Assembly: GCA_949287925.1 (NCBI GenBank) | Contig: CASEIR010000059.1 | Span: forward strand, 1 to 64,000 | Reading direction: 5' to 3' | DNA length: 64,000 nucleotides | From: an uncultured Lachnospiraceae bacterium | GTDB taxonomy: Bacteria > Bacillota > Clostridia > Lachnospirales > Lachnospiraceae | Position numbers and translations under genes: made by a program | Part shown: piece by piece, positions 62,752 to 64,000 of the stretch | Position numbering within the stretch: position 1 is the first letter of the stretch | Layout of the letters: every line of letters starts with the position of its first letter | The notes under the pieces: generated by a model | What the model was told of the DNA's origin: nothing | What the model saw: the letters and a program-made list of their open reading frames with translations, nothing else | Database searches by the model: none

Positions 62752-62779
62752 TTGCTTGTCTGTATACGGGATGTATAAT
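62752..62779 (+). promoter_or_regulatory. Promoter of ftsZ
   Basis: TTGCTT (62752-62757), 16-base spacer, perfect TATAAT (62774-62779), in the 139-base gap before ftsZ. Confidence 0.55.
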
Positions 62780-62811
62780 ATATAATGAGGATAACAAAGG
62801 AGGAGAAACCC

Positions 62812-64000
62812 TTGCTAGAAATTAAAACTAATGAATCAGAAGCGGCGGCAAAAATAATTGTTGTTGGAGTCGGCGGCGGCGGGAATAATGCCGTGAACCG
62901 GATGATCGATGAACAGATTGCCGGCGTTGAATTTATTGCGATTAATACAGATAAACAGGCTCTGCAGCTTTGCAAAGCCCCAACGTTGATGCAGATTGGA
63001 GACAAGATTACGAAAGGACTGGGAGCCGGAGCTAGACCGGAGATCGGAGAAAAAGCGGCGGAAGAAAGTTCCGAAGAGATTTCCGCGGCATTAAAAGGTG
63101 CGGATATGGTCTTCGTTACTTGCGGTATGGGCGGCGGAACCGGAACGGGAGCCACACCGGTGGTAGCGCGTATTGCGAAGGAGCAGGGAGCCTTGACTGT
63201 CGGGGTAGTAACCAAGCCGTTCCGTTTTGAGTCTAAGACGCGGATGAATAATGCGTTGGCAGGAATTGAAAAGTTAAAAGAAAGCGTTGACACCTTGATT
63301 GTTATCCCGAATGATAAGCTTTTGGAAGTAGTTGACAGAAGAACCACGATGCCGGAGGCATTGAAAAAGGCGGACGAAGTGCTTCAGCAAGGTATTCAGG
63401 GTATTACAGACCTGATCAATGTTCCTTCTTTGATCAACCTGGATTTTGCGGATGTGCAGACGGTTATGACCGACAAGGGAATTGCACATATCGGAATCGG
63501 ACAGGGAAGAGGAGACGACAAAGCGTTGGAAGCAGTAAAGCAGGCTGTTGCAAGTCCGCTGCTTGAGACTACGATTGCCGGAGCTTCTCATGTAATCATT
63601 AATGTATCTGGTGATATTACATTGATGGATGCTTCTGATGCGGCAGAATATGTTCAGGAGCTGGCAGGCGAAGAGGCGAATATTATCTTTGGCGCGATGT
63701 ATGATGATTCCAGAGCAGATGAAGCTACAATTACGGTTATTGCAACTGGCCTTCATAATGTAGGCGGCAGTGCTTCAAAACTGAAATCCAGACTGGAAAA
63801 CTCAAGAGTTTCTTCAGTCGGACATGCAGGTGCCGCTCATAACCAGAGTTACGAAAGACCGGTACAGCAGACACAGAATGCCCAGAGCGTGTCTCCAAGA
63901 CTGGATCTGGGAATGGCGCCGTCTAAGAATGGCGGTACGACTATGAAAAGACCGGCGGGCGGTACAATGCCGTCACTGGAGACTCCAAAGACTCCAACCA
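62812..64000 (+). CDS. ftsZ: Cell division protein FtsZ (3' end outside window)
   Basis: The tubulin-like GTPase that builds the division ring; 396 codons are present. GTP-binding: [14 protein letters not shown] at the start, the tubulin signature [16 protein letters not shown] (about residue 105), and [11 protein letters not shown]7 catalytic loop [11 protein letters not shown] (about 206). The variable, Q/P/S-rich linker begins near residue 320; the C-terminal tail that binds FtsA/SepF is beyond the edge. The start is TTG at 62812, with AAAGGAGGAG 6-15 bases upstream; the next ATG is far inside the conserved domain. Confidence 0.96.
   Translation, partial: MLEIKTNESEAAAKIIVVGVGGGGNNAVNRMIDEQIAGVEFIAINTDKQALQLCKAPTLMQIGDKITKGLGAGARPEIGEKAAEESSEEISAALKGADMVFVTCGMGGGTGTGATPVVARIAKEQGALTVGVVTKPFRFESKTRMNNALAGIEKLKESVDTLIVIPNDKLLEVVDRRTTMPEALKKADEVLQQGIQGITDLINVPSLINLDFADVQTVMTDKGIAHIGIGQGRGDDKALEAVKQAVASPLLETTIAGASHVIINVSGDITLMDASDAAEYVQELAGEEANIIFGAMYDDSRADEATITVIATGLHNVGGSASKLKSRLENSRVSSVGHAGAAHNQSYERPVQQTQNAQSVSPRLDLGMAPSKNGGTTMKRPAGGTMPSLETPKTPT

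Overview
The window reads as a chromosome segment of a spore-forming, anaerobic member of the Clostridia, most likely the gut family Lachnospiraceae. This rests on gene content and order: sigK, cotJABC, an FtsI/SpoVD pair of penicillin-binding proteins, CodY, RNase J, IreB/RuvX/DUF1292, DUF5688, a flavin reductase-rubredoxin fusion and pyruvate formate-lyase. Shine-Dalgarno sites are strong and several genes appear to start with UUG. I placed this from memory of families only; no database was searched. There are no phage, integrase, transposase or CRISPR sequences, so this is core genome with small accessory pockets.

Layout. 1-5429: a polysaccharide deacetylase (minus, cut by the window edge) diverges from a five-gene operon (YdcF-like, leucine-rich-repeat protein, VWA/metallopeptidase-like protein, MoxR AAA+ ATPase, Spx/ArsC-like protein). 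5430-12160: a yybP-ykoY (Mn2+) riboswitch and mntP, then a translation and RNA-modification run (prmA, rsmE, cysteine desulfurase, thiI, mtaB) interrupted by an unusual HPr-like gene on the minus strand. 12218-17333: ireB-ruvX-DUF1292-fur family-RNase J, then trmR and a U32 protease-like tRNA hydroxylation gene. 17446-23916: sigK, yifB/comM, dprA, topA, codY. 24299-28527: groES-groEL under a CIRCE element, a small membrane protein, guaB. 28592-36526: lacZ-galM, a membrane-anchored amidase, a chorismate mutase-like/shikimate kinase fusion, yqeG, efp, DUF5688. 36653-41207: tRNA-Arg(CCG), azlCD, a minus-strand GntR/ABC transporter operon and a flavoprotein-rubredoxin. 41398-52522: argS, an AlaX-like editing protein, htrA, cotJABC, a ZTP riboswitch with pflB, a SEDS glycosyltransferase and degV. 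52636-64000: the division and cell wall (dcw) cluster mraZ, rsmH, ftsL, ftsI, spoVD-like, mraY, murD, ftsW, ftsQ, ftsZ (cut by the window edge).

Regulation is unusually readable here: two riboswitches with overlapping terminators, a CIRCE operator, a five-copy MraZ repeat at the mraZ start site, a palindromic operator at the GntR promoter, sporulation-type -10 elements before sigK and cotJA, a possible CodY box before azlC, and a pair of divergent promoters that appear to share one palindromic -35 hexamer. Most genes are co-directional (+) with short gaps, so long operons are likely.

The strongest points for a second look are: a frameshift in a GT dinucleotide tract that removes the conserved C-terminus of RsmH; a family of four long near-perfect palindromes sitting just after genes; an intrinsic terminator placed between the two penicillin-binding protein genes; a ZTP riboswitch controlling pflB with no activase gene beside it; the YdcF/LRR/VWA/MoxR operon, whose metallopeptidase-like partner has lost its catalytic glutamate; and an HPr-like protein without the phosphorylatable histidine. 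No stretch longer than about 300 bases lacks a gene.
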